A stretch of 31,581 nucleotides of DNA from JAWWPY01 sp964412845 (GTDB lineage Bacteria > Actinomycetota > Actinomycetes > Streptosporangiales > Streptosporangiaceae). The number at the start of each line of letters is the position of its first letter. The stretch's first letter is position 1. The stretch covers positions 1-31,581 of the forward strand of contig CAYPQM010000078.1 in NCBI GenBank assembly GCA_964412845.1, written 5' to 3'. The position numbers and the translations under genes were made by a program. Under the pieces are notes generated by a model. It was not told the origin of the DNA, searched no databases, and saw only the letters and a program-made list of their open reading frames with translations. Positions 1 to 7,343 of this stretch are shown piece by piece.

Positions 1-1128
1 GAGCACCAGGTAGGTGCTGCGTTCCAGGAACTGCCGCACGGGCCCGGCGTGCCGCACCGCGAGCAGGGCCACCGGCACGGCCATCAGGGTCGCCAGCGCA
101 GCCGCCGCCGCTCCGTACATGGCGGTGTGCCCGGCCGCGGCCAGCAGCGAGACGCCGGTTATCGCCGGTGGCAGGCCGGCGGTCATCCAGTAGATGCTCG
201 CGGCGATGGGAACGCCGAGCGCGAGGGCGGCCAGCGCCACGACCCCGGCCAGGACGGGAAGCCTGGCCCGGCCGAGCCGCAGCGGCGGGGACACCCGCTG
301 GGTGAGCGCACCCGACCGGCTGATCCGGCCTTTGCCGCGGGTCACTCCCTCCCCGCCGAGCACGACCAGGCTGAGCAGCACAAGCACGAGTGACAGCCCG
401 CAGGCGGCGGGCAGGCTGAACGCCACCTTGATCTCGGTGAAGATCTCAGTGGTGAAGGTCTGGTAACCCACGATCTCGAAGGCGCCGTACTCGGCGAGCA
501 TCACCATCGCCACGAGCAGGCAGCCGCCCAGGATGGCCCCGCGCGCCTGGCCGAGGGTGATCCGGATGAACGTGCGCACCCGCCCGGTGCCGAGACTGCG
601 GGCCACCTCCTCCTGACTCGGGTCGGCACCCCGCAGGCTGGCCGCGACGGGCAGGTAGACCAGCGGGTACACGGCGAGGGTCATCACCAGCACCGCTCCG
701 CGGAACCCCTGGATCCAGGTGGACAGCGAGGCCCACCCGAAGCTGATCACGAAATCGGGAATGGCGAGGGGCACCACCAGCAGGACCGCCCACACCCGCC
801 GGCCCGGGAGATCGGTCCGCTCGACGCACCATGCCGCTGCCGTGCCGATCACTGCGCAGAGGGCGGTGACCACCACCGTGAGCCGGATCGTATTCCAGAG
901 CAGGGTCGCGGTGAGCGGGCGGAAGATCAGGTGAGCGATGGTGGACGCGCCGCTGCCCCGCGCCTCTATCAGCAGGAAGACCAGCGGAAGGGCGAGAATC
1001 ATCGCGATCAGCGTGCACGCCGCGATCAGCGCCCAGGGGCGGCCCATCCGCCGCGGGCGGGCGGCGGGCCCGGGACCAGGTGCCTGTTGCTGGTGGTTGT
1101 CCCTGGTCAGCGTGGGAGATGACGCCAT
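1..1128 (-). CDS. Iron(III)-type ABC transporter permease, C-terminus beyond window
   Basis: Inner-membrane permease of a binding-protein-dependent importer, probably for ferric iron in the FbpB/ThiP-like family with two fused permease domains. Only 376 codons are present and no stop is reached at base 1. The protein starts MASSPTLTRD. A first membrane span lies near residues 32-54, more spans follow between 80 and 160, and an EAA-type loop that contacts the ATPase is visible at about 173-202 (EEVARSLGTGRVRTFIRITL). A second permease half begins after about residue 285. The ATG lies 25 bp after the stop of the substrate-binding lipoprotein, so the two are one operon; I see no clear Shine-Dalgarno sequence. 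The ATPase is expected further left, outside the window. The substrate is inferred from the neighbouring lipoprotein and the upstream iron box; thiamine or another ligand cannot be excluded from the permease alone. Confidence 0.88.
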   Translation of the reverse strand, partial: MASSPTLTRDNHQQQAPGPGPAARPRRMGRPWALIAACTLIAMILALPLVFLLIEARGSGASTIAHLIFRPLTATLLWNTIRLTVVVTALCAVIGTAAAWCVERTDLPGRRVWAVLLVVPLAIPDFVISFGWASLSTWIQGFRGAVLVMTLAVYPLVYLPVAASLRGADPSQEEVARSLGTGRVRTFIRITLGQARGAILGGCLLVAMVMLAEYGAFEIVGYQTFTTEIFTEIKVAFSLPAACGLSLVLVLLSLVVLGGEGVTRGKGRISRSGALTQRVSPPLRLGRARLPVLAGVVALAALALGVPIAASIYWMTAGLPPAITGVSLLAAAGHTAMYGAAAAALATLMAVPVALLAVRHAGPVRQFLERSTYLVL

Positions 1129-1153
1129 CAGCGTGTCCTGGCCACCCGGAGCG

Positions 1154-2194
1154 TCACAGCAGGCCGGCTTGCCGCAGCAGGGCGACGGCCGGTGACCCGT
1201 CGCCGAGTTCCCCAACCGTGATGGGGTTCGGCTGGAGCTTGCTGAGCGGGGTCTCGGCCGCTGCGGAGGTCACGCCTGAGGCTACTGGGTACTCGTAACT
1301 GGCCGAGTGGGCGCCGATGATCTCCTGCGCTTGCTGGCCGACCAGGAAGGCCAGGAACCTCTGCGCGGCCGCCGGGTGCGCGCTTGATTTCAGCGCCGCG
1401 GCGCCTGAGACATCGATCACATAGCCGGGGTCGCGCGGCGCGAAGTACGCGAGCTTCGAGTGCATGGCCGCTGCTCCGACCTCGGACCGCATGCGGTACC
1501 AGTAGTACTGGTTGATGATGCCGAACGCCGCTGTGCCGCGGTTCACGTCGTTGGCGACCGTCTCATTGTCCGGGTAGAGGTGCCCGGTCGCGTTCGCCTT
1601 CAGGCCGGCCAGCCAGCGCAGGGTGGCGGCCTTCCCCTGGCTGCGCAGTACCGAGGTGACGATCGGCTGGAAGTCCGTCTCCCCGGCAGCCAGGCCCAGT
1701 TTGCCCTTGTACCGGGGGTCCGCCAGCTGCAGGACCGAACTGGGCAGCTGGCCGCGGGCGATCAGCCGGGGGTTGTAGATCAGCACGCTGACCCGCGCGG
1801 AGATGCCCACCCAGTCGCCGCGCGGCGAGCTGTACCTGGCCGGCGTGGCCGCCAGGGTGGCCGGTTTCACCGCGGCCAGCAAGCCCTTGTCCTGGAGGAA
1901 CTGCAGGGGGGGTGAGTTCTCGGTGTACAGGACATCGGCCGGGGACCGCGACCCCTCGGCCACAATCTGGGCGGCGAGCACATCCTCGTCATCGCTGCGC
2001 ACGTTGACCGTGATGCCGGTCTGCTTCTCGAACGCGGCGATGAGCTTGTCCGTGGTCTGCGGATGCTGGCCGCTGTAGAGGGTGATCGATTGACCGGATG
2101 CCCCCGTCGAAGATCCGCCGCACCCGGCCAGCAAGCCGCACGCCAGTGCCGCCGCGGCCAGGGCCTGGACAGATCCCCATCGGTTCACCCTCAA
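1154..2194 (-). CDS. Ferric iron ABC transporter substrate-binding lipoprotein
   Basis: Extracellular iron-capturing protein of the FbpA/FutA type, 346 aa, which delivers ferric iron to the permease encoded downstream. The N-terminus is a lipoprotein signal: basic start, hydrophobic stretch at about 9-22, lipobox LLAGC with Cys25 as the lipidation site. The mature part begins ITLYSGQHPQTTDKLIAAFE, typical of this family. The motif INQYYWYR near 227-234 supplies the tyrosines (Y230, Y231, Y233) where family members bind iron. The chosen start is a TTG, because AGGAGG (minus strand, 2200-2205) lies 5 nt upstream; an in-frame GTG two codons later is possible. An iron box covers the promoter, which supports iron rather than another metal or sulfate as ligand. 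Confidence 0.9.
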   Translation of the reverse strand: MRVNRWGSVQALAAAALACGLLAGCGGSSTGASGQSITLYSGQHPQTTDKLIAAFEKQTGITVNVRSDDEDVLAAQIVAEGSRSPADVLYTENSPPLQFLQDKGLLAAVKPATLAATPARYSSPRGDWVGISARVSVLIYNPRLIARGQLPSSVLQLADPRYKGKLGLAAGETDFQPIVTSVLRSQGKAATLRWLAGLKANATGHLYPDNETVANDVNRGTAAFGIINQYYWYRMRSEVGAAAMHSKLAYFAPRDPGYVIDVSGAAALKSSAHPAAAQRFLAFLVGQQAQEIIGAHSASYEYPVASGVTSAAAETPLSKLQPNPITVGELGDGSPAVALLRQAGLL

Positions 2195-2199
2195 CTGTG

Positions 2200-2205
2200 C
2201 CTCCT
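2200..2205 (-). promoter_or_regulatory. Ribosome binding site deciding the TTG start of the iron lipoprotein
   Basis: A perfect AGGAGG on the minus strand, 5 nt before a TTG and 11 nt before an in-frame GTG. The spacing favours the TTG start. Confidence 0.6.
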
Positions 2206-2239
2206 GGCCGTCCGTGCTGCGCTGGGCTTCGGGCCGAAC

Positions 2240-2258
2240 GAAGCTTAGGCTAACCTAA
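2240..2258 (-). promoter_or_regulatory. DtxR/IdeR-type iron box
   Basis: The plus strand reads GAAGCTTAGGCTAACCTAA. Compared with the known 19-bp actinobacterial iron-box consensus TTAGGTTAGSCTAACCTAA it matches at 16 of 19 positions, and the right half-site is perfect. It overlaps the -10 region of the promoter of the iron-uptake operon. Known members of the DtxR/IdeR/DmdR family bind such sites when loaded with Fe2+ and repress transcription, so the operon is inferred to be induced by iron starvation. The regulator gene is not in the window. Confidence 0.85.
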
Positions 2259-2271
2259 GAAAGATCGTCAA
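2242..2271 (-). promoter_or_regulatory. Promoter of the iron-uptake operon
   Basis: On the minus strand TTGACG (2266-2271) is followed after 18 bp by TAAGCT (2242-2247), a housekeeping-sigma-like -35/-10 pair. The iron box at 2240-2258 covers the -10 and part of the spacer, the usual arrangement for repression. The -35 is strong and the -10 is moderate. Confidence 0.55.
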
Positions 2272-2422
2272 TTCCTGTGTGACGTGCGCAGCGTGGCGTC
2301 CGGGAGTGGCATGAACGTAATGTGGAGGTATCTCGGGGGAAGCCCTGGCCTTAGGCCGCTGCCGCGGTCGCCGGCCATCCCCCGGGCCTCCGGCTGGGTG
2401 AGACGTTCCGAGGTGACAGGTC

Positions 2423-3577
2423 GTGCGAGACATCCTGGACCCCATAACGAAATGGTGGGACAGCGGCGAGACGTTCGGCCTGGCCACCGTGGTGCGCACG
2501 TTCCGCAGCGCACCCCGGGAGCCTGGCGCGGCGCTCGCTGTGTCCGCGGCGGGTGAGGTCATCGGGAGCGTGTCCGGTGGATGCGTGGAAGGTGCCGTTT
2601 ACGAACTGGCGCGGGAAGTCACCGAGTCCGGGCAGCCGGTCCTGCAGACCTACGGCGTGAGCGATGACGATGCCTTCGCAGTGGGTCTGACCTGCGGCGG
2701 GATATTGCACATCTTTGTGGAGCCGGTCAGCGCCGAAGCCTTCCCCGAGCTGGGTGAGGTGTCGGCCGCCATCGCGGCGGGGGAGCCGGTAGCCGTGGCC
2801 ACGGTCATCGAGGGACCGGGCCAGGTCGGTGCGCGGCGGGTCATCTGGGCCAGCGCCGAGCCGGCGCCAGGTTCTGACCCGGTGCCAGCTGCGGCGGCCG
2901 GCCGGGGCGGTGCGAGCGGGACCCTGGGTGCCGGGGACCGGCTCGATCAGGCCGTCGACGATGACGTGCGTGGCATGCTGGCCCAGGGCCTGACCGGCGT
3001 CCGCCGCTACGGCGCGCACGGGGAGCGGCGCGGAGACGACCTGGCCGTGTTCGTGCACTCGTTCGCGCCCCCGCCGCGGATGCTGGTGTTCGGCGCCATC
3101 GACTTCGCCGCGGCCGTGGCCAGGGCCGGGAAGTTCCTCGGCTACCGCGTCACAGTCTGCGACGCCCGCCCGATCTTCGCGACCCCGGCCCGCTTCCCCG
3201 AAGCCGACGAGGTCGTGGTCGATTGGCCGCACCGGTACCTGGCCAGCACCCCGGTGGACGCCCGGACGGTGATCTGCGTGCTTACCCACGATCCGAAGTT
3301 CGACGTGCCGTTGCTTGAGGTAGCGCTGCGCACGCCAGCCGGGTACATCGGTGCCATGGGCAGCAGGCGCACCCATGAGGATCGCCTCGCCCGGCTGCGC
3401 GAGGCGGGGCTGTCGGCCGCCGAACTTGCCCGGCTGCGCTCCCCGATAGGGCTCGACCTGGGTGCTAGGACACCCGAGGAGACCGCGGTGTCGGTCGCCG
3501 CCGAGCTGATCCAGCTCCGCTGGGGCGGTTCCGGGCAGCCGCTGACTGCTACCTCAGGCCGGATCCACCACGGCTGA
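2423..3577 (+). CDS. XdhC/CoxI-family molybdenum hydroxylase accessory protein
   Basis: XdhC-family proteins bind molybdenum cofactor and help its sulfuration and insertion into xanthine dehydrogenase or CO-dehydrogenase-type enzymes. The 384-aa protein has both family halves. The N-terminal domain carries SGGCVEG (51-57) and GLTCGG (88-93) with the conserved cysteines. The C-terminal Rossmann-like domain runs from about 218 (RMLVFGAIDFAAAV) through LTHDPKFD (287-294) and GYIGAMGSRR (307-316) to PIGLDLGA (341-348). Residues 145-175 form an Ala/Gly-rich linker. GTG start, with GAGGTG 7 nt upstream. The next gene is MocA-like, a common partner. No molybdenum hydroxylase is in the window, so the client enzyme is unknown. 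Confidence 0.88.
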   Translation: MRDILDPITKWWDSGETFGLATVVRTFRSAPREPGAALAVSAAGEVIGSVSGGCVEGAVYELAREVTESGQPVLQTYGVSDDDAFAVGLTCGGILHIFVEPVSAEAFPELGEVSAAIAAGEPVAVATVIEGPGQVGARRVIWASAEPAPGSDPVPAAAAGRGGASGTLGAGDRLDQAVDDDVRGMLAQGLTGVRRYGAHGERRGDDLAVFVHSFAPPPRMLVFGAIDFAAAVARAGKFLGYRVTVCDARPIFATPARFPEADEVVVDWPHRYLASTPVDARTVICVLTHDPKFDVPLLEVALRTPAGYIGAMGSRRTHEDRLARLREAGLSAAELARLRSPIGLDLGARTPEETAVSVAAELIQLRWGGSGQPLTATSGRIHHG

Positions 3578-3625
3578 GGGACCGCGCCGCCAAGAATTGG
3601 TTAACGCTGATCCTGGCCGCCGTTC

Positions 3626-3631
3626 TACGCT
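3626..3631 (+). promoter_or_regulatory. Candidate -10 for a leaderless transcript (MocA-like gene)
   Basis: TACGCT lies 8 nt before the ATG at 3640. The gene has no convincing Shine-Dalgarno sequence. A loose -35 (TTAACG, 3601-3606) sits 19 bp upstream. Actinobacteria often start transcription 6-8 nt after such a TANNNT hexamer, which would put the transcript start at or beside the ATG. Confidence 0.35.
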
Positions 3632-3639
3632 TGGTGACC

Positions 3640-4239
3640 ATGAAATCACGCGTGGCCGGGGTATTGCTCGCAGCGGGGGAGGGCAGCAGGCTCGGCAGCC
3701 CCAAGGCACTTGTGGAGCTGGGCGGTGTCCGGCTCGTCGACCGGGGCATAGCCCTGCTGCGCGACGGCGGCACGGCCCCCGTCGTGGCGGTCACCGGGGC
3801 GGCTGTCGTTGACCTTCTCGGCGTGATCATGGTGCACAACCCTGACTGGCGCAGCGGCATGGGGTCGTCACTGGCCGTCGGCCTCGGCTCGGTCCCGCTC
3901 AGCTGCGACGCGGCAGTCGTCGCACTGGTGGACCAGCCGCTGGTGGGACCTGGTTCGGTGCGCAGGCTGATCGACGCCTACCGGGCCGGGGCGCAGGTCG
4001 CCGTCGCGGCCTATCACGGCAGGCAGCGCAACCCGGTCCTGCTCGCCCGTGAGCACTGGCCGGCCGTCATCGCGCTGGCCGCCGGGGATGTTGGCGCCCG
4101 ACCGTTCCTGCGAGCTCATCCGGACCTGGTGACGGTCGTGGAGTGCGCGGACACCGGCAGCCCCGACGATGTCGACACCCCGGAGGACCTGGCCCGCATC
4201 ACTGGGATGCTCGCCGCCGCGGAGCCAACCGCAAGCTGA
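3640..4239 (+). CDS. MocA/MobA-like nucleotidyltransferase (molybdenum cofactor cytidylyltransferase family)
   Basis: Likely transfers a nucleotide, typically CMP, to molybdopterin to make the dinucleotide cofactor of hydroxylases such as CO or xanthine dehydrogenase. The 199-aa product opens with the nucleotide-binding motif LAAGEGSRLGSPKAL (10-24). Further family marks are the W-x-SGMGSSL segment near 70, the metal-binding region VVALVDQPLVGPGSV near 92-106, and a final DVDTPEDL motif. I chose the ATG at 3640; TTG 3631 and GTG 3634 are in frame but have no better ribosome site and would overlap the candidate -10. It follows the XdhC-like gene by 62 bp, which supports a role in molybdenum hydroxylase maturation. 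A related sugar-phosphate nucleotidyltransferase activity is less likely. Confidence 0.85.
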   Translation: MKSRVAGVLLAAGEGSRLGSPKALVELGGVRLVDRGIALLRDGGTAPVVAVTGAAVVDLLGVIMVHNPDWRSGMGSSLAVGLGSVPLSCDAAVVALVDQPLVGPGSVRRLIDAYRAGAQVAVAAYHGRQRNPVLLAREHWPAVIALAAGDVGARPFLRAHPDLVTVVECADTGSPDDVDTPEDLARITGMLAAAEPTAS

Positions 4240-4251
4240 CTCTCAGCCGGT

Positions 4252-5172
4252 TCAGGCCGCCACCGTCACCTGGATGCCCCAGGTGTGCGTCACGCTGTCG
4301 CCCGGCTCCAGCAGGAGCAGGTCCACCCCGGAGGCGAAGGCGTTGGGTGGGCAGGTCATCGGTTCGACGGCCAGGGCTCGGCGGCGGTGCGCGGGATCCA
4401 GCGTGTCGCCGGTGAATACCTGCAGCCATTGATAGCCCGGGCCCGCCCAGAGTGCGACCTGGGTTCCGCCGCCGGACAGGCGCGCCCAGGCACGGCCGCC
4501 CGCGTCGCGATCCAGGCTGGTCAGCGCGTGATCAAGCTGGGTGGCGGCGATTGGCCGGGGTTCACGGAAGTCGAACGGGGTGCCCGCCACATCCTCGGCC
4601 GGCCCGGATGGGATGCCCCGCTCATCGGCCGGCAGCCACAGCCCGCCGGGCAGTGTCAGCTCGCAGTCGTCGATGGCGGAGGTGCCCGCGGCGAGGTAAG
4701 GGTGCGACCCGGTCCCGTAGGGGGCAGCGGTGGAACCAGCGTTGCGTGCGGTGATGCTCACCTGCAGGCCACTGTCCGCGGCGAGCAGGTATTCCGCTTC
4801 GATATCCAGGCAGAACGGATAGCCCTGCCGGCCAAGCAGGCCGTGCCGCAGGTGGACCGCCTCGGGGGTTCGCGCCGTGACCTGCCAGCTGGCCCACCGG
4901 GTCAGCCCGTGGATGGCGTTGAGGTTGGCCGGTTCGCTCAGGTCTAGCTGATAGCGGGTGTCATCAATGGTGTAGCGGCCACCGTCCACGCGGTTCGGCC
5001 AGGGACACAGGAGCTGGCCGGAAGCACCGGGCGGCAGCACATCCGGGCCGTACTCCCCGATGACCGGGCGGCCGAGGTAATGCAGGGCGCGCAATCCGGC
5101 GCCAAGCTGGGTAATCGTGGCCCGGTAGTCGCCCGCAGAGATCTCATGTTGTGTGCCGGTGAGCGGAACCAT
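4252..5172 (-). CDS. Aldose 1-epimerase family protein
   Basis: Cytoplasmic galactose-mutarotase-like enzyme that interconverts alpha and beta anomers of a free or phosphorylated sugar. The 306-aa protein shows the family motifs in order: PWPNR (57-61), NAIHG with His88, SHPY with His157, and the catalytic glutamate Glu270 in AVEPMTCPPNAFASG. These are the expected general acid (second His) and base (Glu). It has no signal peptide. The gene is convergent with the MocA-like gene, with only 12 bp between the stops, and is preceded by a 480-bp spacer, so it is probably transcribed alone. The sugar substrate cannot be told from the sequence. Confidence 0.9.
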   Translation of the reverse strand: MVPLTGTQHEISAGDYRATITQLGAGLRALHYLGRPVIGEYGPDVLPPGASGQLLCPWPNRVDGGRYTIDDTRYQLDLSEPANLNAIHGLTRWASWQVTARTPEAVHLRHGLLGRQGYPFCLDIEAEYLLAADSGLQVSITARNAGSTAAPYGTGSHPYLAAGTSAIDDCELTLPGGLWLPADERGIPSGPAEDVAGTPFDFREPRPIAATQLDHALTSLDRDAGGRAWARLSGGGTQVALWAGPGYQWLQVFTGDTLDPAHRRRALAVEPMTCPPNAFASGVDLLLLEPGDSVTHTWGIQVTVAA

Positions 5173-5652
5173 GATCAGCTTGCCCGCGTCTCCTCGTCCC
5201 AGTCAGGCCGGCCCCATGCCGGTAATGCTGCAGCGATTGTGTCATTGCCACAGAGGCAGAGTGCCGGCGGGGCTGCTTGGGGAGCGGGGGACCGTCAGCC
5301 CCGCCGGCTATTGCACCATAGCTGCCCGGGAAGCCCATCCGGGCGAAGTTCCTCAAGCCGCAAGGACTCCACAAGATCCGCCGGGTGGAGTTCTCCGGAT
5401 CTATCAGGGAGGACCGACTCGACCGCCTAGCTACGAGCGAAACCAGCTATTTTCAGCGACCCGGCACGGAGCGGGCGGAACGGCCGAAATCTCATTTGGT
5501 GGTCGCGCGCATACTCTCCGTCATCGTTCCGGGTATCCTGGCACCGCGGTATCGCAGTGCGGTTCCTGCCCAGCCCGCCGGCGGCCGCGTCCGAAGTTCA
5601 GGCCGCGCTCGACCTGGGATTCCGGCCTAAGCAGCAGGTGTAGGGACATGTC
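5173..5652. other. 480-bp non-coding spacer between the epimerase and an unknown gene
   Basis: No ORF here has convincing codon use, a ribosome site or a recognisable domain. The stretch holds a perfect 13-bp inverted repeat (5263-5308). The part from about 5340 to 5560 is less GC-rich than the flanking genes. Both neighbours are on the minus strand, so the spacer should contain the end of the right-hand transcript and the promoter of the epimerase, but I find no clear -35/-10 pair. Confidence 0.6.
5263..5308 (-). terminator. Perfect 13-bp inverted repeat, possible terminator
   Basis: GCCGGCGGGGCTG (5263-5275) and its exact reverse complement (5296-5308) flank a 20-nt loop. As RNA this is a very stable hairpin. 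It lies about 345 bp past the end of the minus-strand gene at 5653 and 90 bp before the epimerase start. No T-run follows, and the large loop is atypical for an intrinsic terminator, so a protein-binding site or a 5' leader hairpin are alternatives. Confidence 0.4.
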
Positions 5653-6747
5653 CTAGCCCGGCGGTATCAGCGAGCCGTTCCGCACGGCCTCCGCGGCGAG
5701 CAGCCCGAACAGGTAGAAGTACGCGGCCTCCTCATCGTCGAAGGTGCGCACCTCGTGCCGGACTCCGTCCGCCGCGCTGAAGACCTCGAAACCGTCAGGG
5801 GTCCGCAGCAGGCACATGGCACCGTCAGCCTCGTGCTCCAGGGCGTAGGCGGCGCGCGGGATCGCGGCGAGGTCGGCGAGTTCGGAGAAGATCGACCGGG
5901 TCGGCACCCGCTGCCGGCGCGCCGACCGGCCGCCCTGCTCCCGGGCGCGGCCGGCCCGCCCTGTGCTCGCGGCGGGCGCGTTCGCGTCCAGGCCCGGAGC
6001 CTGGGCGGCCGGAGCGGGCTGGAAGCCGTTCCGCTGGTCCGGCTGGAAGCCGTTCTGCTGGTCCGGCTGGAAGCCGTTCTGCTGGTCCGGCTGGAAGCCG
6101 TTCTGGGTGTCCGGCCGGAAGCCGTTCCGCGCGTCGGGTACGTCCAGCGGCTCGCTGCTCCACGGAGCCGCCCCGTCCAGGTAGCCGTTTCCGTTCCGCG
6201 GATCGCCAGGCGGCCGCGCCGTGCCGTTGAGGTAGCCAGGGTCACCGCTCCTGGCCTGGCCGCCCGCGGACGCGAGTTCCGCCTCCGGCAAGGCTCGCCA
6301 CGGCGCCGTGCCGTACGGGTAAGACGGCACCGGCGGCGTCTCGGCCGGAGGCTGGGCCCAGTGCAAGGGCTGCTCGACCTTCTCCTCGGAGAGCCCGGTG
6401 ACATCCTCGCGCGGAGTCAGCAGCTCGAACACGCCGCGGTCCACCTGCCAGTAACCAAGGTCCCTGGCCCGGCGGGCGTCCGTGCCCAGGTAGGTGATGT
6501 GCAGCCGGTCACCCAGGTCGTCGAGGATCAGGCACGGCTCGCCGCGGAAGCTGCCCACCGGCCTGGACTCCCACAGGGCGTCGACTTCCGCCCTCATGAC
6601 CTCCTTGCGCCAGTGCCCGGTGGCCGGCTCGAAGCCGAGTTCCTCGGGCGGCGGGCACGCCGCGAACAAGACCACGTCGGCGTCGGCGGGGCCGACCCCG
6701 ACTTCGTAGGGCACCCCGCGGAAGCTCGCCATCAGCCGGAAGCGCAT
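5653..6747 (-). CDS. Unrecognised protein with Asn-Gly-Phe-Gln-Pro tandem repeats
   Basis: I do not recognise a named family. The 364-aa product has three parts. An N-terminal domain (about 1-118, MRFRLMASFRGVPYEVGVG...) is rich in beta-type sequence and ends YWQVDRGVFELLTPREDV. A long Pro/Gly/Asn-rich linker (about 125-285) contains five 8-residue repeats of the form NGFQPDQQ. A compact C-terminal module (about 290-364) reads FEVFSAADGVRHEV-RTFDDEEAAYFYLFGLL. That C-terminal pattern resembles small actinobacterial domains I remember from polymorphic-toxin and immunity contexts, but this is only an impression. There is no signal peptide or membrane span. It starts 3 nt after the stop of the gene at 6751-7266, so the two are co-transcribed and probably work together. 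Confidence 0.75.
   Translation of the reverse strand: MRFRLMASFRGVPYEVGVGPADADVVLFAACPPPEELGFEPATGHWRKEVMRAEVDALWESRPVGSFRGEPCLILDDLGDRLHITYLGTDARRARDLGYWQVDRGVFELLTPREDVTGLSEEKVEQPLHWAQPPAETPPVPSYPYGTAPWRALPEAELASAGGQARSGDPGYLNGTARPPGDPRNGNGYLDGAAPWSSEPLDVPDARNGFRPDTQNGFQPDQQNGFQPDQQNGFQPDQRNGFQPAPAAQAPGLDANAPAASTGRAGRAREQGGRSARRQRVPTRSIFSELADLAAIPRAAYALEHEADGAMCLLRTPDGFEVFSAADGVRHEVRTFDDEEAAYFYLFGLLAAEAVRNGSLIPPG
6017..6136 (-). repeat. Five 24-bp tandem repeats coding NGFQPDQQ-type octapeptides
   Basis: Units begin at 6017, 6041, 6065, 6089 and 6113. The first three are nearly identical (a single C/T change), and the last two have diverged. Each keeps frame and encodes NGF(Q/R)PD(Q/T/A)(Q/R/N). 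The array lies in the linker of the unrecognised protein and is contiguous, without spacers. Confidence 0.95.
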
Positions 6748-6750
6748 GAC

Positions 6751-7266
6751 TCAGAGCCGCCTGGCGGGACGCAGCCACACTTGTCCGTCATATCGGGCGA
6801 TGAACTCCTCGCCCTCGGGGGCGACGCGGTATATCTCCGCGCCCACCGGCACCGGCACCGGCAGCGTGTAGAACTCAGGCACGGCGCTGCCCAGCGGGTC
6901 GGCCAGCCCGGTGACGCTTTCAGCCGTGGGCGGTACCAGGGAAGTCCCCATATCAAGGGCATGCCACCGCAGAACGAAAATCTCTGGCATATCGGGAGTG
7001 AACTCTGAGCCGGCGTAACCCAGACCGAGGGCCACGTAGAAGCTGGCCGGGTCACGGAAGGCGCAGTCCCGCACCCGGTAGACGTATCCGGCAATCACCG
7101 ACCGCTGCCCGTTCAGGTATGGCTCAACAAGCCGGGGCGGGATCACCTTCTGCATAGGCGTTCCCGGCTCAATGATCTTGGACAGTTGTTCCGCGTGGGC
7201 CACACGTCTCCCGAGTTCGGTTTGCGGCGATGTCAAGAGACTCTCATATGGGGATTTCCCCCTCAA
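6751..7266 (-). CDS. Unrecognised conserved-looking protein, partner of the repeat protein
   Basis: A 171-aa soluble protein with no family I can name. The sequence looks like a folded globular domain: an acidic/helical start, then PPRLVEPYLNGQRSVIAGYV (about 44-63), a segment on fatty-aromatic residues (FYVALGLGYAGSEF), EIFVLRWHALDMG, and an ending PVGAEIYRVAPEGEEFIARY followed by DGQVWLRPARR. I recall similar wording (IAGYV-R--D, GAEIYRV---G-EF-A-YDG-W) in actinobacterial hypothetical proteins but cannot confirm a link. The start is uncertain: TTG at 7266 gives the longest form with a weak upstream AGGG; a GTG at codon 22 is an alternative. It is followed after 3 nt by the repeat-bearing gene, forming a two-gene unit. 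Confidence 0.75.
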   Translation of the reverse strand: MRGKSPYESLLTSPQTELGRRVAHAEQLSKIIEPGTPMQKVIPPRLVEPYLNGQRSVIAGYVYRVRDCAFRDPASFYVALGLGYAGSEFTPDMPEIFVLRWHALDMGTSLVPPTAESVTGLADPLGSAVPEFYTLPVPVPVGAEIYRVAPEGEEFIARYDGQVWLRPARRL

Positions 7267-7331
7267 CTGCTTCGCCCTGATCCCCAGCCTGCCGCCGCCG
7301 GGCCGGGGACCAGGGAGGTGCCCGGTCCACC

Positions 7332-7337
7332 TAGGGT
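7332..7337 (+). promoter_or_regulatory. Candidate -10 for a leaderless transcript (SseB-like gene)
   Basis: TAGGGT ends 6 nt before the GTG start at 7344. There is no Shine-Dalgarno sequence between it and the start, and no good -35. The spacing fits a leaderless actinobacterial transcript. Confidence 0.35.
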
Positions 7338-7343
7338 TGAGCC

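Noticed and set aside
2272..2422. Leader before the XdhC-like gene considered as a molybdenum-cofactor riboswitch
   Set aside because: I found no set of paired stems matching a known riboswitch layout, and the region is short and GC-rich.
2351..3376. A 341-codon minus-strand frame opposite the XdhC-like gene
   Set aside because: The plus-strand XdhC motifs are clear; the antisense product is His/Arg-rich with no family resemblance.
5340..5640. Less GC-rich stretch considered as a decayed gene or mobile-element remnant
   Set aside because: No frame gives a recognisable protein fragment, and there are no terminal inverted repeats or target duplications.
6017..6136. Repeat array considered as CRISPR
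   Set aside because: Units are directly contiguous, lack spacers and keep a protein reading frame. The same applies to 31093-31290.
5755..7008. A 417-codon plus-strand frame opposite the repeat protein pair
   Set aside because: The minus-strand pair has the better domain-like composition and tight 3-nt spacing; the plus frame is Arg/Val-rich and crosses the gene boundary.
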